Positions 44,384-53,775 of a stretch of 64,000 bases of DNA are shown one piece after another (within the stretch, counting starts at the first letter, position 1; each line of letters begins with the position of its first letter). This stretch comes from Mogibacterium timidum ATCC 33093 (GTDB taxonomy: Bacteria; Bacillota; Clostridia; Peptostreptococcales; Anaerovoracaceae): positions 1 through 64,000 of the forward strand of contig NZ_JALU01000018.1 in assembly GCF_000525775.1 (NCBI RefSeq). The letters are read 5' to 3'. Below the pieces are notes generated by a model. It was not told the DNA's origin. It worked only from the letters and a program-made list of their open reading frames with translations, and did no database searches. The position numbers were made by a program, and so were the translations under genes.

Positions 44384-45958
44384 ATGAATACGAAAGTGAA
44401 AAGCAGATCACGTTTACTGCTTGCATTCCTCATGATTGTGACCATGCTGTTCACCGGTGGAGCATGGATGTCTTTCGCGGACAATGGAGGTCGCATGACT
44501 GTGCAGGGTGTTGAAGCCGGTGCGACAGTTAAGGCGTACAAAATTGTTAAGCAAAATAACAAGGGGCAGTGGGAGCCGGTTCTAAACGGATCTATTAACG
44601 ATGTCACGAAACCGACAGGTAAGGAAATCGGCAAATTGGCTACTAGGCTTAGTGAGCTTGGTACTCCCGTAGATATGACTGTTTCCGGAAAGGATTACAC
44701 AGGTACCGGTACACCCGGAATGTACCTCGTCGTTGTAAGCAAGACCAAGAGCACGTACGTTTATAACCCTATGGTTGTTTCAGTTAACTTTGATGGAAGC
44801 GGTAAGCATGACGGCGGTACTGTGGATGCAAATTCTAAGTTTCAGTTTGGTCCAAATGCCTATGCTAAGCGCTCTAAACCTTCATTGGACAAGGAAATTA
44901 CAGGTAAGGAGAACAATCCGCAGGTTGAAAATGATAGCACCAAGCACGGTGATACGCTGAAACCCGGTGATGTGACAAGCTTCAAGATTACTACGGATGT
45001 ACCATCGTATTCACAGGTGTATGACAATGCTAAACTGAAGTTTGAGATCAAAGATACCGTAAGCGAGGGGCTTGATGCTCCAACAGATATTAAGGTTGCA
45101 GACGAGAACAAAACGCTGGTCGAGAATACGGATTATGAGCTTGTTAAGAGCGGCAAGTCATTTACGGTTAAACTGAAGAAAGAGTATCTTCTGAGCGGTG
45201 ATTCGGCTAAGAAGGTTACAGTGACCTACAAAGCAAAGCTTAACAGCAATGCTACAAGCGGCTTTGATGCCAACACAAATAAAGCGGAGATCAAATACTC
45301 CAACAGTCCAAGCACAGAAGACGATAAGGATAAAACTACTTATCACTACACATTTGATATAGACGGTGATGTAGCAGGCAGCAAGAATATCAAGGGCGAA
45401 GAAATCGTCAAGGTCGGCGTTGATAAGACTACAGGCGAGCTTCTCACAAAGAAGAATATTACAGAGTCATCAACAGTTACAGGAAAGCTGGCGGGTGCAA
45501 AGTTTACTCTCTATAAGGCTGATGCTTCCGGCCATAAGACTAATACTGTTGCAGGAACCGCTACAACGGATGCGAACGGTCTTATGAAATTCAGCAAGCT
45601 GGATGCCGGTAAGTATGTACTCGTCGAGACTGAGGCACCTGCCGGATATGTCCTTAACGACAAGGAAATTCCTGTTGAGATTACTGCCAGGCTAAATGCC
45701 GTAACAGGCATCCTGGAGTCATACAGTGTCAAGATTAACAACGAGTTTACCTCGACCTACAAGGCTAGCTATGATGGCGGTACCACATTGAAGACAGTTG
45801 ACAAGAGCGGTGATATGACACTCTTCAATAACTATAAGCCGGGGCTGCTTCCGACAACAGGAGGTATGGGAACATATCTCTTCATGATAGTGGGAGGCTC
45901 TCTGATTGCAATTGCTGTATCACTACATCTCAAGAGTCGCAGGAAACAAGAGCAGTAG
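44384..45958 (+). CDS. Major pilin, LPTTG-anchored backbone subunit
   Basis: A 524-residue secreted surface protein. A signal peptide covers about 1-32. The region around 165-320 is a fimbrial isopeptide-formation (D2) domain, and about 340-450 is a Cna-B/SpaA-like domain with the E-box LVETEAPAGYVL near 416. The C-terminus has LPTTG, a membrane helix and a basic tail. AYAKRSKPSLDKEI near 160 may hold the pilin-motif Lys. ATG 44384 follows AAGGAG; 44366 would swallow the site. It heads a pilus operon with two sortases and two further surface proteins. Confidence 0.9.
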   Translation: MNTKVKSRSRLLLAFLMIVTMLFTGGAWMSFADNGGRMTVQGVEAGATVKAYKIVKQNNKGQWEPVLNGSINDVTKPTGKEIGKLATRLSELGTPVDMTVSGKDYTGTGTPGMYLVVVSKTKSTYVYNPMVVSVNFDGSGKHDGGTVDANSKFQFGPNAYAKRSKPSLDKEITGKENNPQVENDSTKHGDTLKPGDVTSFKITTDVPSYSQVYDNAKLKFEIKDTVSEGLDAPTDIKVADENKTLVENTDYELVKSGKSFTVKLKKEYLLSGDSAKKVTVTYKAKLNSNATSGFDANTNKAEIKYSNSPSTEDDKDKTTYHYTFDIDGDVAGSKNIKGEEIVKVGVDKTTGELLTKKNITESSTVTGKLAGAKFTLYKADASGHKTNTVAGTATTDANGLMKFSKLDAGKYVLVETEAPAGYVLNDKEIPVEITARLNAVTGILESYSVKINNEFTSTYKASYDGGTTLKTVDKSGDMTLFNNYKPGLLPTTGGMGTYLFMIVGGSLIAIAVSLHLKSRRKQEQ

Positions 45959-46052
45959 GATAAGAAAAACTGTTTTAAAGAACGAATGCTGCGGGTGCGG
46001 CAGACGGGATAAAACAACAAAATAAACTGAGAGGAAAGAGGAGTCCTGATTG

Positions 46053-46892
46053 ATGCAAATAGTTCATAAATTGAAACAAAATGCTGTAGTTTTTGGACTT
46101 TTATTCGCAGGACTTCTCGTCCTCTTTTATCCTGCATACAGTAATCTGTTTAACCAAATGCAGGCTCATAGGATGATAACTGATTACCACAAAGCTGTTG
46201 ATGGTAAGAGTGATGATACGAAAAAACAGGAAATAGCAAAAGCACATAGATATAATACAAAGCTAATCAATGAAAAGGTTCCCGAATCCTTTGCCAAAAG
46301 GATGGGAATCAAACATGATTCGGAATATGAAGGGCTTCTAAACCCTTCAGGCAACGGTATGATGGGCATAGTGAGTATCCCGTCTATCGACGTCGAATTA
46401 CCGATTTATCATTATACGACAAATGAAATACTTGAGAAGGGTGCCGGGCATTTGTTTGGCAGCAGTCTCCCTGTCGGGGGGAAAAGTACGCATTCGGTAA
46501 TTACCGCGCATCGCGGTTTACCAAGTGCAAAGATGTTTACAGACCTTGATGAGCTGAGGAACGGAGATAAGTTCTTTATCGAGGTCTTGGGACAAAAGAT
46601 TGCTTACAAGGTGGATCGAATCAAAACGGTCAAACCTGAAGATACACAAGATATGAAAATTATCGAAGGAGAGGATCTTGTGACGCTTGTCACCTGTACT
46701 CCTTACGGACAGAATACACATAGGCTGTTGGTGCGAGGTCATAGGGTCGCATATAATGCCGGCGATGAGGTTAAGGAACCGACACACCGCAGGATTCCGT
46801 GGGCACATATCCTTTGTATTATGCTCGGCGTATTTCTTGCAGTAGATTGCTACATGCTCGCCGTACGTTTGCGCAGAAACAAAGGGAGATGA
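46053..46892 (+). CDS. srtC: Class C sortase (first)
   Basis: A 279-residue membrane transpeptidase that links pilin subunits. There is an N-terminal helix (about 10-28) and a C-terminal helix near 250-270, the two-anchor layout of class C. Catalytic His lies in VITAHRGLPSA, Cys in TLVTCTPYG and Arg in RLLVRGHR. A typical class C lid motif (DPF/DPW) is not obvious before the catalytic domain. GAGGAG precedes ATG 46053. It is followed after four bases by a second sortase. Confidence 0.92.
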   Translation: MQIVHKLKQNAVVFGLLFAGLLVLFYPAYSNLFNQMQAHRMITDYHKAVDGKSDDTKKQEIAKAHRYNTKLINEKVPESFAKRMGIKHDSEYEGLLNPSGNGMMGIVSIPSIDVELPIYHYTTNEILEKGAGHLFGSSLPVGGKSTHSVITAHRGLPSAKMFTDLDELRNGDKFFIEVLGQKIAYKVDRIKTVKPEDTQDMKIIEGEDLVTLVTCTPYGQNTHRLLVRGHRVAYNAGDEVKEPTHRRIPWAHILCIMLGVFLAVDCYMLAVRLRRNKGR

Positions 46893-46896
46893 GCTG

Positions 46897-47811
46897 ATGA
46901 AAAAACAGAGAAAAGCATTCTGGATGAAGGTTCTGATTGCTGTCCTTTTTATCAGCGGAGTGACATTATTATCCTATTCTTCGATTTGTAATATTTACAA
47001 TAATATAATTAACGCCGGAGCACAGGCTCAGTATACAAAGACTGTTAAGCAAAACTCTGGAGACAAAAATAATGAGCTATGGAATCATGCCCGTTCTTAC
47101 AACGGTGAACACACTCATAACGTAATTGTAGATGCCTTTGACGGTAAACATAATCAGGCGAATACGGCTAATTATGCCTATGATGATGTGCTTAATCCGG
47201 ACGGTAGCGGCATGATGGGATATATTGAGATTCCTAAGATAGACATTCGACTGTCGGTATATCACGGAGTTTCGGAAAAAACACTGGAGCAAGGGGTAGG
47301 ACATTTGACCGGAACAAGTCTGCCTGTCGGTGGCAAGGGATCGCATTGTGTCCTTGCTGCACATCGCGGCTTGCCGAGTGCAAGACTCTTCACCGATCTT
47401 GATCAGATGAAGAAAGGTGAACGTTTCTATCTTTATGTGCTGGATAGGACTCTTGCCTACAAGATTGATCGGATTGATGTTGTGCTGCCGGAGCGTATGA
47501 ATGATAAGCTCTCCATTGTCCAAGGAGAAGATCTTGTGACACTGGTGACATGTACGCCTTATGGGATCAATACACACAGGCTGTTGATCAGGGGGCATCG
47601 CGTTCCGTTAGATCGGCATAAGGCAGTAAATCCTTTTATAAAATATATAAAATACGGAAGTTTGTTGGTACTCATAATCGCAAGTTGGGTGGTGTTATAT
47701 GTTCGCAGAAGAAATAAAAAACAAAATAGTTCGAAGCGCGGTCTTAATCGCACTGCTGACAATGTTCATGATAGGGAACGCAGCCGTAACCGGGATGGCG
47801 CTGGAGAATAA
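46897..47811 (+). CDS. Class C sortase (second)
   Basis: A 304-residue paralogue of the preceding sortase. His in VLAAHRGLPSA, Cys in TLVTCTPYG and Arg in RLLIRGHR are conserved, with helices at both ends. The C-terminal tail after the last helix is long, basic and hydrophilic, and its final 113 bases overlap the next gene in another frame. Two sortases in one pilus operon often divide work between backbone polymerisation and attachment of minor subunits. Confidence 0.92.
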   Translation: MKKQRKAFWMKVLIAVLFISGVTLLSYSSICNIYNNIINAGAQAQYTKTVKQNSGDKNNELWNHARSYNGEHTHNVIVDAFDGKHNQANTANYAYDDVLNPDGSGMMGYIEIPKIDIRLSVYHGVSEKTLEQGVGHLTGTSLPVGGKGSHCVLAAHRGLPSARLFTDLDQMKKGERFYLYVLDRTLAYKIDRIDVVLPERMNDKLSIVQGEDLVTLVTCTPYGINTHRLLIRGHRVPLDRHKAVNPFIKYIKYGSLLVLIIASWVVLYVRRRNKKQNSSKRGLNRTADNVHDRERSRNRDGAGE

Positions 47812-48436
47812 TATAGTTCCCGCACTTATAGCCGGCAAAACAGGAACGTTGACAGTATGCTATCGGGGCAATGAAAACGGAAAGGCTGTGCCGTTGAAAG
47901 ATGTGGATTTCGAGATATGTCAGGTTTCCGATTTAACTGTAAGATATGGCTCTGCTAAGTATGCACTGCTGCCTGAGTTTTCATCCACAGGGATTACTTT
48001 TGAAGGAATGACTGCATCTGATTCCAACGCTGCCGCAAAGAAGCTGCGTGCGTTTATAAAGCAAAATGGAATTAATATGACTGCAGGCAAAACTGATGCG
48101 AATGGATGTGCAGTTTTTTCCGATTTGAAGCCGGGGATGTATCTCGTTGTCCAGTCCGGTACACATAGACAGGGAGATCGTGACTATATATCTGAACCTT
48201 TCCTGGTTTCCGTGCCTCTTGCCGTTGACGGAGGGAACGGTACCAATGTGTGGAAGTATAATGTAACTGCATATCCTAAACATTCATCGAGCATGCCTAT
48301 TGAGAAGCCGTTGATTCCGCCGTCTCCAAAGACGGGCGACTTGTTTCTGCTTGGTTTCTGGGGTTGTGTATTGATTGTTTGTGCGGTCGGATTAAAGACT
48401 GTTTTCATGGGTAAAGAAAGAAATGCACAGCGTTAG
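47699..48436 (+). CDS. Minor pilin with SPKTG sorting signal
   Basis: A 245-residue secreted protein. The signal peptide covers about 1-35, and there is one Cna-B-like domain (LKDVDFEICQVSDL through DLKPGMYLVVQSG). A proline-rich linker (IEKPLIPPSPKTG) ends in a sorting-signal-like SPKTG, then a helix and a basic end. The first residue is not Leu, unlike canonical LPXTG. ATG 47699 lies inside the upstream sortase gene; this start is favoured because it alone gives a full signal peptide. It is probably the basal or linking pilin. Confidence 0.82.
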   Translation: MFAEEIKNKIVRSAVLIALLTMFMIGNAAVTGMALENNIVPALIAGKTGTLTVCYRGNENGKAVPLKDVDFEICQVSDLTVRYGSAKYALLPEFSSTGITFEGMTASDSNAAAKKLRAFIKQNGINMTAGKTDANGCAVFSDLKPGMYLVVQSGTHRQGDRDYISEPFLVSVPLAVDGGNGTNVWKYNVTAYPKHSSSMPIEKPLIPPSPKTGDLFLLGFWGCVLIVCAVGLKTVFMGKERNAQR

Positions 48437-48460
48437 CGCACAACGCATATGAGGTTCGTG

Positions 48461-51400
48461 ATGAGAAGAATGATAGAAAAATTTAAATCCAACAAACAGA
48501 CGGCTTACCGCAATATAGCAGCGAGAGTTTCCTTATGCTGCCTGCTCATAGCTCTTGCGGTTCCGCTATCCGGAGTTGTGGCAGATACAGAAGGAACGGC
48601 TGCTTTAAATGATTTTACTTCGGAAAATCGTTTGAATATGATTAAACCGCAGGATGCCGGCAGGCTCAGAGCCGGACGACATAAGGTTTGGCTTGACGGA
48701 ACACTGGGGCTGGGTGTTTCTAAATCTCTTGTTCAGGGCGCCAATGATGAAATTCGTGAGACAGATGATGAGGGTAAAATAACATTGCCTTCGGACAGTG
48801 GGTTTAATGCTAAATATAAGCTTAAGGGATGGTACAACATAAAGACAGGGGATTACTATTCTCCGGGGCAGAGGGTTACATTCCAAGAAAATACCGTGCT
48901 TTACGCGGATTGGGTGCAAGCCGATTATAATCTTAAACCTAAGGGTGAGCCTCTTGTAGCTAATCAGCCTGATACGAGCAGCTTTGTCAGAACCGATATG
49001 TTTGACTATAATGAAATATTTAATGCGAAACACGGTGCAAAGGCACTTACAGGCATTAATTATCATACAGAGATTTGGGAAGATTATAAAAAGTGGACAG
49101 GCTCGGACGGCAAAGAATATGAGAGCTTCCTGTTTACCAACTGGTATAACTATAATAAGACTCATCCCGATCTCAATACTTTGGGCTTCCCTAAAAATTT
49201 GACAAACAATAGGAACAGATATACAAGCGATCTTGGCGGCTACACCATCACAAAGGACATCGTTGACAGTCATAATCATCAGATTATTAAGGATTTGTTT
49301 ACAAAAAATTCTGTGCCGGGAAGAGAATATCTAGGGCGCGGTGATAAGCTTTTCCAATATGATGAAGATGGTTCCCTGACAGGAAGCAAATTCGGAAAGG
49401 GTTATTACTTTTACGATAGCGATAAAAACGGTGCGGACTATAACAAGGCTGAACAGCGCTTTTATGTATATAAAGACAAGCAATTTATCCAGAATCAGGA
49501 CAGCGGACAGGATAAAACTCCGGGATTTATGCCTTTTGAGCATGGGACTGTGCATGAGCTTACAGGTCAGACTAATTACTGGTTCGGAATGAAGACGGAT
49601 GTAGATTTCTTCCTGCCGGATGATGTGGGAAGCCACAGCGGCAAGGGTAACCAATCCGCGGCGGGTAAGGACATGCGATTTTACTTTAGCGGCGATGACG
49701 ATGTTTGGATATTTGTCGATGGCGTAAAAGTGCTCGATCTCGGCGGTATTCACAGGAGAATGTCAGGCGATATCAACTTCTCGACCGGGGAGATACGCTA
49801 TGAGAATCCGGAAACCCACGCACTTATGAGTACCGATACAACGACGCTTAAGAAGATTAAGAGCGGTAATCATAAGTTGACAATCTACTATTTGGAGCGC
49901 GGTTCATCGAAGTCCAACTGCTCGATATATTTCAACCTGGCACCGCGTTACAGTCTCGAAATCGATAAGTTCGATGCTGTAAATCACAGCCAGAAGCTGA
50001 AGGATGCCGAGTTCTCTATTTATGCGGATAAGGACTGCACTATTCCGGCGCAGCTATGGCGTAATGAGGAGGATTGCAAGGCTAATGAACCTTCACAGAA
50101 TGTATTCAAGACGGGCATTGACGGTAAGATAAGCTGCTATGGGCTTTCCGCAAACCGAACATACTATATCAAAGAGACAAAGGCTCCGTCTTCATATCCT
50201 TCCGTTGCCGATAAGGTTATACGCTTAAAGTTGGATTCTACGGGTAATGCCACATTGCTTGACCATGATGATATGGTGTCTTTGGTATCAGATGGCGGAA
50301 ATCAGAAGCTGCAGCTGCATGTCATGAACAAGAAGCCGGAGAAGACCTCTGTGGAGGTTCTCAAGAAGTGGTACAACGATGACGGAAGCGAGATTAACGG
50401 AGCGGTTCCAAAGTCAGTTAAGGTTGCGCTGTATCGCAGTAAAACACCAAATACAGGTGGCGGCAGCGGCGCGCGCGTTCCGGTCAATTTTACCACGCAG
50501 TATTTCGGAAGCGGTAATGGAAGCAATACTGATACTTCGCCTTTGACGCCCGGAGATTATAAATTCAGCACCACAGCGACATCCGGCGGCGGCATTGAAT
50601 TTACGCTGGAAACAAAAGGTCATAACGGGAAGAAGGATGTCGGAATTTATTCCGTAACGGCTAACGGACGAACAATACGACCGAGCAAAGTTCAGGACTG
50701 GTCTGAACAAAATTGTTATATAGGCGGAAGATGGGGCGTTTATCCATACAGTAAAGCCACCTACAAGATAGATCCTATTGTAGACGGAACTGATATTAAG
50801 ATTACACTGATTGGATATTTGAACTACGATCATACCGGGATTCCGGCGGTGTCACAATCTCTCTCTATGTCTGTAAAGGAGACCGGCAATCCGCAGAATC
50901 CGACTGAGACTCTACCGTCGGATGCCGTAAAGGTGACAGATTCGGGTGTTGATAATCCTGTTGTTCTTAACAAGGAAAATAATTGGTACAAAAAGTGGGA
51001 TAACCTACCGGCAAAGGATAACCAAGGGCATCAGTATTACTATTATGTCAAGGAAGAGCCGGTGGACGGCTATTCGACATCATATACAGGAAACGGAGTG
51101 CTCAACGGAATCATCAATATCAATAACGTAAGGATTCGTGACATAGGCATACGGAAGAAGTGGCTTAATGTAAACGGCACGGAGATGGCGCCGAATGAAC
51201 GACCCGATATCCCGATCAATGCGGTGTTGATACAAATTGATGAGACGGATAATACTACAAGAGCGATTCCCGTATTATTGAACAAAAGCAACAACTGGAG
51301 CAAATCCTGGCGGCGCGATAACGAAGAGCTTGCAGAAAAGAAAGGACACAAGTATAGGTATAAGGTTCGCGAGATTTCACAGATTGAAGGCTATGATACG

Positions 51401-51586
51401 ACCTACAACAATAATAACGGGGCTCAAGAGGGTGTAATAGAGATCGTCAATAAACAACAGCTATATAAGCTGCCTTCTGCCGGCGGGATGGGAACGTACC
51501 TGTTTAACATCATCGGCACCATGCTGATCACAATTGCGGTTCTGATGTATAGATCATCACGAGCAAGAAGGCTTAAGGCAAAATAA
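48461..51586 (+). CDS. Large tip adhesin-like pilus protein, LPSAG-anchored
   Basis: A 1041-residue secreted protein. The signal peptide covers about 1-40. A PA14/fibro-slime-type carbohydrate-binding-like domain has FSGDDDVWIFVDG and LGGIHRR near 410-430. A SpaA-like domain (about 500-610) and two Cna-B domains follow, the first split by an insert of about 150 residues (roughly 660-800). The C-terminus is LPSAG, a helix and a basic tail. By its place and size it is the likely tip subunit. ATG 48461 has GAGG six bases upstream; 48449 and 48470 are alternatives. Confidence 0.87.
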   Translation: MRRMIEKFKSNKQTAYRNIAARVSLCCLLIALAVPLSGVVADTEGTAALNDFTSENRLNMIKPQDAGRLRAGRHKVWLDGTLGLGVSKSLVQGANDEIRETDDEGKITLPSDSGFNAKYKLKGWYNIKTGDYYSPGQRVTFQENTVLYADWVQADYNLKPKGEPLVANQPDTSSFVRTDMFDYNEIFNAKHGAKALTGINYHTEIWEDYKKWTGSDGKEYESFLFTNWYNYNKTHPDLNTLGFPKNLTNNRNRYTSDLGGYTITKDIVDSHNHQIIKDLFTKNSVPGREYLGRGDKLFQYDEDGSLTGSKFGKGYYFYDSDKNGADYNKAEQRFYVYKDKQFIQNQDSGQDKTPGFMPFEHGTVHELTGQTNYWFGMKTDVDFFLPDDVGSHSGKGNQSAAGKDMRFYFSGDDDVWIFVDGVKVLDLGGIHRRMSGDINFSTGEIRYENPETHALMSTDTTTLKKIKSGNHKLTIYYLERGSSKSNCSIYFNLAPRYSLEIDKFDAVNHSQKLKDAEFSIYADKDCTIPAQLWRNEEDCKANEPSQNVFKTGIDGKISCYGLSANRTYYIKETKAPSSYPSVADKVIRLKLDSTGNATLLDHDDMVSLVSDGGNQKLQLHVMNKKPEKTSVEVLKKWYNDDGSEINGAVPKSVKVALYRSKTPNTGGGSGARVPVNFTTQYFGSGNGSNTDTSPLTPGDYKFSTTATSGGGIEFTLETKGHNGKKDVGIYSVTANGRTIRPSKVQDWSEQNCYIGGRWGVYPYSKATYKIDPIVDGTDIKITLIGYLNYDHTGIPAVSQSLSMSVKETGNPQNPTETLPSDAVKVTDSGVDNPVVLNKENNWYKKWDNLPAKDNQGHQYYYYVKEEPVDGYSTSYTGNGVLNGIININNVRIRDIGIRKKWLNVNGTEMAPNERPDIPINAVLIQIDETDNTTRAIPVLLNKSNNWSKSWRRDNEELAEKKGHKYRYKVREISQIEGYDTTYNNNNGAQEGVIEIVNKQQLYKLPSAGGMGTYLFNIIGTMLITIAVLMYRSSRARRLKAK

Positions 51587-51994
51587 CAGCACCGGAAGAT
51601 AAAATCTGATGCGGATAAGGTATTAACAGTCTGTTGAGGGTGATTTATAATCCGAGCCGGTTATTGTTCCGTTATTGCCGGTCTGATTCTTAAAGAACGA
51701 TCTCTTTAAATAATGATATAGAGGATACGAGAAGCGGAGCAGTCTGACTTCACGTATCCTTTAAGCTATATAAAGGGCTTGTGTGGACCTTTTCTGTGCA
51801 TACATGCATATTTCAGGCAAACTCACAGGTACACGCGTCCGGCCTGAATGTAAATACAAGTCTCATTTTGAAATTGTAATACTCGTGTGGTTACTGTGAA
51901 ACTCGTTGAACGCTCAAATTCGCTGTGGTAAGATGTAGTAGGTTTTAACTTATAACAAAAATACTGACGTTATACTATATATGAGAGGGTTAAT
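51587..51994. other. Non-coding region after the pilus operon
   Basis: About 400 bases without a credible ORF. It holds a hairpin (separate entry) that may end the pilus transcript. Near 51973 a TATACT could be the -10 of the next gene. Nothing else is recognised. Confidence 0.4.
51722..51763 (+). terminator. Possible terminator of the pilus operon
   Basis: AGGATACG (51722-51729) and CGTATCCT (51753-51760) form an 8-bp stem with an inner AAG/CTT step, followed by TTAA. The loop is long and the T-run short. Confidence 0.45.
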
Positions 51995-53086
51995 ATGTCA
52001 CATGGAAGAATAGCAAGGTCGGCGATGATGGCGACAATTGTGGCTTCTATCTTGGTGCTCACGGCGTGCGGGGGTGCATCTGTACCGGACAAGTATAATT
52101 ACGATGACTTCACCAAGTATGTCAAGCTCGGCAGATACAAAAATCTTGAATACACAAAGTCAAATCCCAACGTTTCGGACGCTGAAGTGCAGGACGCAAT
52201 CACAGCGGCGTTGGATAAGGCCAAAAAGAAGACAGAGGTTAAGGAAGGTACTGCTGAAGCAAATAGTATAGTGAATATCGACTATACCGGCAAGATCAAC
52301 GGAAGAAAGTTTGATGGTGGAACTGCCAAAGGCTATGAGCTCAATCTTGCTGACAGCAATTTCATCAGCGGATTTGCAGAACAGGTTGTGGGACACAAGG
52401 TTGGCGAGACTTTCGATATCAATGTTACATTCCCGGCTAATTATTCTAATAATTCGGAGCTTTCAGGCAAGGCGGCCGTGTTCACTATCAAGATTAATTC
52501 GATAGTCAAGACAGTTATTCCTGAGTACAACGATGAGTTTGTAACTAAAAACACTAAATTCAAAACCAAGGCCGAATACGAGAAGAACATCAAAAAGCAG
52601 CTTCTCAAGGACAAGAAAGCCAAGGCTGCAAGCGCAGAAAAGCAGGAAATATTCTCGCAGATACTCGAAGCGAGCAAGATTAAAAAATATCCCGATAAGG
52701 AGCTCAAGGCTGCATACAATAGTATGATTAGCACTTACAAAGAGCTGGCCAAGAAAAACGATACATCCTATGAGAATTATCTTAAGAACAATCTCGGAAT
52801 GGATAAAGCGACCTTCGAGAAGCAGGCAAATACAGCAGCCAAGAATACAGTTAGACAGGAACTGGTTCTACATGCACTGGCAGAGAAATATAAGATAAAG
52901 ATCACAGATAGCGAATACAACGATTATCTCGATAAGCTTCTTAAGGATGCAGGCTATACCCGTTCTCAGTATGAGAAGGCCTCCGGCATGAAAATTGAGA
53001 AATATGCGGAGCAGAATAATCTGTTTGATACCATGCTCTATGAAAGAGTGATGGATAAGGTCTTAAAGGACAGTATAGCGAAGTAA
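51995..53086 (+). CDS. Trigger-factor-like PPIase lipoprotein
   Basis: A 363-residue lipoprotein with lipobox LTAC (Cys25). An FKBP-type prolyl isomerase domain (about 85-170; NIDYTGKINGRKFDGGTAKG, VGHKVGE) is followed by a helical trigger-factor C-terminal domain to the end. Unlike cytoplasmic trigger factor, it lacks the ribosome-binding domain and is exported. It probably folds secreted proteins, in a PrsA-like role. Its position after the pilus operon may be coincidental or may point to pilin folding. GAGAGGG precedes the ATG. Confidence 0.88.
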   Translation: MSHGRIARSAMMATIVASILVLTACGGASVPDKYNYDDFTKYVKLGRYKNLEYTKSNPNVSDAEVQDAITAALDKAKKKTEVKEGTAEANSIVNIDYTGKINGRKFDGGTAKGYELNLADSNFISGFAEQVVGHKVGETFDINVTFPANYSNNSELSGKAAVFTIKINSIVKTVIPEYNDEFVTKNTKFKTKAEYEKNIKKQLLKDKKAKAASAEKQEIFSQILEASKIKKYPDKELKAAYNSMISTYKELAKKNDTSYENYLKNNLGMDKATFEKQANTAAKNTVRQELVLHALAEKYKIKITDSEYNDYLDKLLKDAGYTRSQYEKASGMKIEKYAEQNNLFDTMLYERVMDKVLKDSIAK

Positions 53087-53113
53087 ATTAATAAATATAA
53101 TTAGGCTAATCTT

Positions 53114-53144
53114 AATGAGCGACTTTACGGAGCCGCTCATTTAT
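53114..53144 (+). terminator. Terminator after the PPIase gene
   Basis: AATGAGCG (53114-53121) and CGCTCATT (53134-53141) with inner CT/GG pairing, then TATT. A moderate T-tract. Confidence 0.65.
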
Positions 53145-53229
53145 TGATATAATTTTGATTGTAAGATTATAAATTTATGCAGGTATGACGATAGCGGTTT
53201 AGCTCATAGATTTGACATGGAGGAACAAG

Positions 53230-53775
53230 ATGAAGTGCCCTTACTGCGGTAACCCTGATACTAAGGTAGTTGATTCCAGGCCTGTGGAAGAAGGCCTGGC
53301 TATTAGAAGGCGTCGCGAATGCGACAAGTGCCACAAGCGTTTTACAACATTTGAGAAAATCGAGAATTCATTGCTCGTTGTGATTAAGAGTGACGGTTCA
53401 AGGGAAAGTTTCGATCGCAACAAGCTGATCAACGGGGTTCTCAAGGCTTGCGAAAAGACAAAGGTTAAGTACGATGACGTGCAGAGAATCGCTGACAATA
53501 TCGAGCGCGGGCTCAACAATACTATGGAGAAGGAAATCGACAGCAAGATGATTGGTGCGCTTATCATGGATGAGCTTCGTGATCTCGATCAGGTTGCGTA
53601 TGTCAGGTTTGCGTCTGTATATCACAGATTCACTGATGTTGACACCTTCGTTAAGGAAATCAACAGCTTGCTTGAGAAGGACCGCAAGGGGCATGACGCA
53701 GAGAGATATGTCAAGGAGACTGCAGGGGAAGAGGGAACTTCAGAAAACGCAGCAAAGGACGAGAAGGAAGACTAG
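53230..53775 (+). CDS. nrdR: Transcriptional repressor NrdR
   Basis: A 181-residue zinc and nucleotide-binding repressor of ribonucleotide reductase genes. The zinc ribbon ligands are Cys3, Cys6, Cys31 and Cys34 (CPYCGN, CDKCHKRF). The ATP-cone covers about 46-136 (VVIKSDGSRESFDRNKL). An acidic tail of ~30 residues is longer than usual. ATG 53230 follows GGAGG; the upstream TTG at 53212 is unsupported. The cmk start follows the stop directly. Confidence 0.94.
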   Translation: MKCPYCGNPDTKVVDSRPVEEGLAIRRRRECDKCHKRFTTFEKIENSLLVVIKSDGSRESFDRNKLINGVLKACEKTKVKYDDVQRIADNIERGLNNTMEKEIDSKMIGALIMDELRDLDQVAYVRFASVYHRFTDVDTFVKEINSLLEKDRKGHDAERYVKETAGEEGTSENAAKDEKED

